In this document: in pieces, positions 61,644 to 64,000 of the stretch
How positions within the stretch are numbered: position 1 is the stretch's first letter
Layout of the letters: each line of letters opens with the position of its first letter
Assembly (NCBI GenBank): GCA_025464005.1
Contig: JAODBO010000144.1
Location: forward strand, 124,001 to 188,000
Source of the DNA: Acidimicrobiaceae bacterium
Lineage (GTDB): Bacteria; Actinomycetota; Acidimicrobiia; Acidimicrobiales; Bog-793
Direction of reading: 5' to 3'
Length of the DNA stretch: 64,000 nt
Notes under the pieces: generated by a model
Seen by the model: the letters and a program-made list of their open reading frames with translations, nothing else
What the model was told of the DNA's origin: nothing
Databases searched by the model: none
Translations under genes and position numbers: made by a program

Positions 61644-61841
61644 TCAGAATCCGCCGGTGTCGTCGTCCTCGTCACCGTCGATGATGTCTGTTCCGTCGAT
61701 CGAGCGGATGCTCGCCCGGCCCTGGGTGTCGGACGTCGTGCGCGTGGTGGTCGTCGTCTTCGTCGTGCTCGTGACGGTCTTCTTCTTCGACTTCGCCGTC
61801 TTGGTCTTGGTCGTCGTCTTCCATTTCGTTGTCGTGCTCAT
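61644..61841 (-). CDS. Small Lys/Thr-rich protein
   Basis: 65 aa: a basic N-terminal half rich in Thr and Lys (TTTKTKTAKSKKKTVTSTTKT) and an acidic C-terminal end (DIIDGDEDDDTGGF). Third positions are almost all G or C, which favours coding. The basic stretch closely resembles the N-terminus of the flippase at 40296. No family; no ribosome site. Could be a small DNA- or polyanion-binding peptide. Confidence 0.45.
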   Translation of the reverse strand: MSTTTKWKTTTKTKTAKSKKKTVTSTTKTTTTTRTTSDTQGRASIRSIDGTDIIDGDEDDDTGGF

Positions 61842-61901
61842 CGGCCGTACCCGACCCTGCGCGAGGTAGGCTGTCGCGGTCCACTGACCGCGCGGGCTCG
61901 T

Positions 61902-62618
61902 CTATGCCTCATCGAGCGACCCTTCGGTGCGCACGACCGGCCCGATGCCATGGCGGGCGAGCACCGCACGGGCCCCGAAGGGCGCGTCGAGATCGACCTG
62001 AAGTGATGGCGCTGGAGCGAGCTCCCACACGAACCGGTGGGTTTGGAACCCTTCGGCGTGGTTCATCCGAGCCTGGGAACCGCGGTGACGGGCCTGCGCC
62101 GCGACCGCGCTCAGGTCGACGAACTCGCTTGTCTCGATCTGGGAGCGATGGGCGCCGAGGAGCTCGAGCTTCGAACCCACGCGTCCCTCGAGATCGACGA
62201 ACACCATCGGATCGAAATGCACAGTGCTCGGTGACTCGTAGGCGAGCACCTGCCGCGTCCGGCGGGCGGCGGCGAGGGTGGCGTCGGCCGTCGCTCGATG
62301 ATCCTGGTGGGTGTCGCCGGCCGCGTGGCTGTAGACGACCTCGCATCCGGCAGAGACGAGCACCGCCTCGACGGCTGCGATGGCCTCTCGGCCCGTGGGC
62401 ACCGCTCCGTCGTCGAAGCCTCCCCAGTGGAGTACCGCTCCAAGGCGCGCCGCCGACAGCTCTTGCTCTCCACGACGCTTCGTCTCCCCATGGGAGGACT
62501 CACCGCCGGTCATGACGAGGAGATGGATCTCATCGCCACGGTCGCGGTGGGCGAGTAGCGCGCCGCCGCATCCAAGCTCGATGTCAACCGGGTGGGCCCC
62601 GACGGCCAGCACACGCAT
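61902..62618 (-). CDS. PIG-L/LmbE-family protein lacking the first catalytic Asp
   Basis: 238 aa. It begins MRVLAVGAHPVDIELGCGG, where AHPDDIELG is the rule: the residue after Pro is Val (GTT), so the general-base Asp is absent while His9 and Asp12 remain. The second zinc motif is DTHQDHRAT, intact. The protein is otherwise full length. AGGAGAG is seven nt upstream of ATG. Probably altered or inactive as an N-deacetylase, or a different reaction. Confidence 0.85.
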   Translation of the reverse strand: MRVLAVGAHPVDIELGCGGALLAHRDRGDEIHLLVMTGGESSHGETKRRGEQELSAARLGAVLHWGGFDDGAVPTGREAIAAVEAVLVSAGCEVVYSHAAGDTHQDHRATADATLAAARRTRQVLAYESPSTVHFDPMVFVDLEGRVGSKLELLGAHRSQIETSEFVDLSAVAAQARHRGSQARMNHAEGFQTHRFVWELAPAPSLQVDLDAPFGARAVLARHGIGPVVRTEGSLDEA

Positions 62619-62901
62619 GCGGCAACTCTCCTGTAGTTTCCGACGCCCATGCTCAGCAGATCGTCGGTATTTGCGTCCTTGGCGGTGTCAGCGTACTCAA
62701 TGTCACACTCGCGTCCATAGTCCCAATGCGGCGTGTGGGTCATCCCTAGTCATCCAAAGGAAGCGATAAAGCCGCGTCGACGACAGCAATGACCAGATCA
62801 GAGGCCCTGTCACTCGGACTGGATATGGGCCGGCCACCTGGTCAGGCGGGGCGAATCTTTTTTTCTCCCTGATGTCGGAATGCGCCACATACCCACTTAC
62901 A

Positions 62902-62917
62902 GTGCTTTATAAAGCAC
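62902..62917. repeat. Perfect 16-bp palindrome
   Basis: GTGCTTTATAAAGCAC, with a TTTATAAA core, in non-coding DNA. The symmetry and AT-rich centre suit a dimeric regulator or an origin-like or attachment site; no neighbouring gene start tells which. Confidence 0.5.
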
Positions 62918-63571
62918 ACATAGTGGCGTAATGGCGCGACTCGACGACCTTTCGGGCAGGACGGACAGCCACCACGGAGTCCGTTCCGACGACGCCGGGT
63001 AGGGGCAAGCGGATATCGGGCAGAGCTGGCCGGTACAAGGAGTTCGCAATGGGCCATCACACGGTGAACATTGGCCTAATACCGCATTGCGCATTTACTC
63101 AACCACGTAGAGTGATCATGCTCGTCCGTTGCACGAGGGAGCTCGGAATCGAGCACGGCGGCTCCAAAAGTCGAACCGATCCCCACAACGCGTCCCGTGA
63201 GCCCCGAACGGGTGAGGCGCGGACGGCCGGTCGAGACGACGGCGTCGCAGTGGACGGTGCTGCACCTAGGGATCGTTCGTGTCCGATCTCAGTGAATCCG
63301 GGCGAACAACACCTGTGGTTCGCCGCCTCGGTGGCCTTCCTGGATGCGCCTCAGAATTGGCGAATCAGAATCGTCACGAAAAGAGCACGTCGGCGGCTGG
63401 CCAGAACGATCGCGAGCGCCACACCTACAGTCTGGGTCCCACCAGCGGGATGACGGCATCGCGCACTCCGTCATCTTCGGCGCTAGCGATGGCCGAGCGA
63501 CTCTGCGGAGGTGAGCGAATGCGGCCTCGGAGCCGATCCATCCGAGGCACGAGCGCGCCCGCGGCTCGCCA

Positions 63572-63600
63572 TGTACAACACGGAGCTGAAGGTGTACAAT
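63572..63600 (+). promoter_or_regulatory. Toxin-antitoxin promoter with repeated TGTACA
   Basis: TGTACA (63572-63577), 17-nt spacer, TACAAT (63595-63600), which is the second TGTACAA. The repeat doubles as -35 and -10, so binding of the antitoxin to it would block the promoter. The GTG at 63608 is 7 nt after the -10, a leaderless arrangement. Confidence 0.55.
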
Positions 63601-63607
63601 ATGAAGA

Positions 63608-63856
63608 GTGGCGACGATGGCGGTGAGCGAGGCACGAGGGAGACTGTCCGAAGCGGTCGAGATGGCGCATTCCGAGGCTGTGGTTCTTGAGCGTTACGGC
63701 CGGCCCGCTGCGGTGCTGCTTAGCCCGGAGCGCTACGAGCAGCTACTCGAGGCGTACGAAGACGCGGAAGACGTGTCTGCATTCGATGAGGCGATGGCCG
63801 AGGAAGGCGCCAGTATTCCCTGGGAGCAGGTGAAGACAGACCTCGGCTGGCAGTGA
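63608..63856 (+). CDS. Type II antitoxin, Phd/YefM family
   Basis: 82 aa. The Phd/YefM DNA-binding N-domain ATMAVSEARGRLSEAVEMAHSEAVVLERYGRPAAVLLSPERYEQLLE is followed by an acidic toxin-binding tail ending IPWEQVKTDLGWQ. GTG start with a -10 seven nt upstream and no ribosome site; ATG at 63617 is an alternative. It overlaps the toxin by GTGA and probably represses its own promoter with the toxin. Confidence 0.9.
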   Translation: MATMAVSEARGRLSEAVEMAHSEAVVLERYGRPAAVLLSPERYEQLLEAYEDAEDVSAFDEAMAEEGASIPWEQVKTDLGWQ

Positions 63857-64000
63857 GCGCCTACCGGATCGAGATTCGGCCGGCAGCGGCTCGAGCCCTC
63901 GGCAAGCTCGATCCCGACGTTCGACCTCGGATTCGAGGAGCGATCGCGCTGCTCGCGGAGGATCCACGACCACCCGCCGCCCGGCCTTTGCGAGGCGGAC
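63853..64000 (+). CDS. RelE/ParE-family toxin (5' part, runs off the window)
   Basis: The first 49 residues, SAYRIEIRPAAARALGKLDPDVRPRIRGAIALLAEDPRPPAARPLRGG, match the RelE/ParE start (YRIEIRPAAARALGKL, then an L-x-G-like turn). The GTG overlaps the antitoxin stop. RelE members cleave mRNA on the ribosome; the C-terminal catalytic part is outside the window. Confidence 0.88.
   Translation, partial: MSAYRIEIRPAAARALGKLDPDVRPRIRGAIALLAEDPRPPAARPLRGG

Larger units (their letters stand above)
62619..63607. other. Long intergenic region with palindrome
   Basis: About 1 kb of lower-GC DNA with no convincing gene. It carries a perfect 16-bp palindrome (62902-62917) and the promoter/operator of the toxin-antitoxin pair at its right end. 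A 41-codon frame starting at 62743 (minus) looks partly protein-like but has no ribosome site. Confidence 0.5.

Noticed and set aside
62510..62743. Minus-strand frame starting THTPHWDYGRECDIEYADTAKDANTDD
   Set aside because: The first 40 codons look protein-like, but the frame then runs into the PIG-L gene in another phase with low-complexity sequence and has no ribosome site. It may be a gene remnant; evidence is too weak to list as a gene.
28913..62926. ATAGTGG recurring in four intergenic positions (28913, 29067 on the minus strand, 54011, 62920)
   Set aside because: A rough composition-based estimate gives about four occurrences in the whole window by chance, and the flanks do not align; not taken as a regulon motif.
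63049..63453. 134-codon plus-strand frame in the right-hand intergenic region
   Set aside because: No protein-like pattern, no start signal, and third-position GC bias is absent; not called.
15053..63487. TTCGGCGCTAGC shared at 15053-15064 and 63476-63487
   Set aside because: A 12-mer repeat over 48 kb is expected by chance in GC-rich DNA and the contexts are unrelated.

Overview
The window is high-GC actinobacterial DNA. The Pup-proteasome block (ARC, Dop, Pup, PrcB, PrcA, PafA), followed by Tat genes and a HelY-type helicase, places it in Actinobacteria. The trmI-ferredoxin-ARC order, the two-domain ThyX-like protein, the absence of opcA and pafBC, and the many leaderless-looking starts suggest a deep-branching lineage such as Acidimicrobiia. 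That lineage call is inference; there is no rRNA in the window.

Layout. (1) 1-814: a lone hypothetical gene bracketed by a perfect 15-bp direct repeat. (2) 814-6724, minus strand: a tightly overlapping sugar-phosphate operon tal-pgi-zwf-pgl-LOG, with a fatty-acid desaturase upstream. (3) 7769-9509: three small membrane proteins leading into trmI; a ferredoxin lies opposite. (4) 9935-20614: ARC, dop, pup, prcB, prcA, pafA, lepB, tatB-like, tatC, helY. Substrates are tagged with Pup by PafA, Dop deamidates or removes Pup, ARC unfolds the substrate and PrcBA degrades it. (5) 20640-27886: ThyX-like protein, a DUF4193 zinc-ribbon protein, a GNAT, a repeat-rich basic protein and an ABC exporter.

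(6) 28190-54122: a large cell-surface polysaccharide island. It opens with a decayed class E sortase and a secreted papain-like protein. It holds UDP-glucose dehydrogenase, a sugar epimerase, eight or more glycosyltransferases, a Wzx-type flippase, a DUF2206 multi-membrane protein, a DUF1616-like anchored protein, two TupA-like ATP-grasp enzymes, a PIG-L deacetylase and three secreted paralogues of a GH26-like glycosidase. Nine genes from 53732 down to 43695 form one minus-strand operon. Intergenic DNA here is more AT-rich and carries palindromes, phased repeats and a strong bidirectional terminator.

(7) 54796-62618: an unusual gene set of a FAD/NAD(P) protein, a MetY-like PLP enzyme, a MetA-like acyltransferase, an ATP-grasp ligase and an SsuD-like flavin monooxygenase. 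It looks like an uncharacterised amino-acid or sulfur-metabolite pathway. It is followed by a small Lys/Thr-rich protein and a PIG-L-like protein lacking its predicted catalytic Asp. (8) 62619-63607 is largely non-coding with a perfect 16-bp palindrome. (9) A Phd/YefM-RelE toxin-antitoxin pair runs off the right end.

The strongest candidates for something undescribed are the polysaccharide island with triplicated secreted GH26-like enzymes and TupA-like ligases, and the MetA/MetY/ATP-grasp/monooxygenase set. No tRNA, rRNA, CRISPR array or insertion sequence was recognised.
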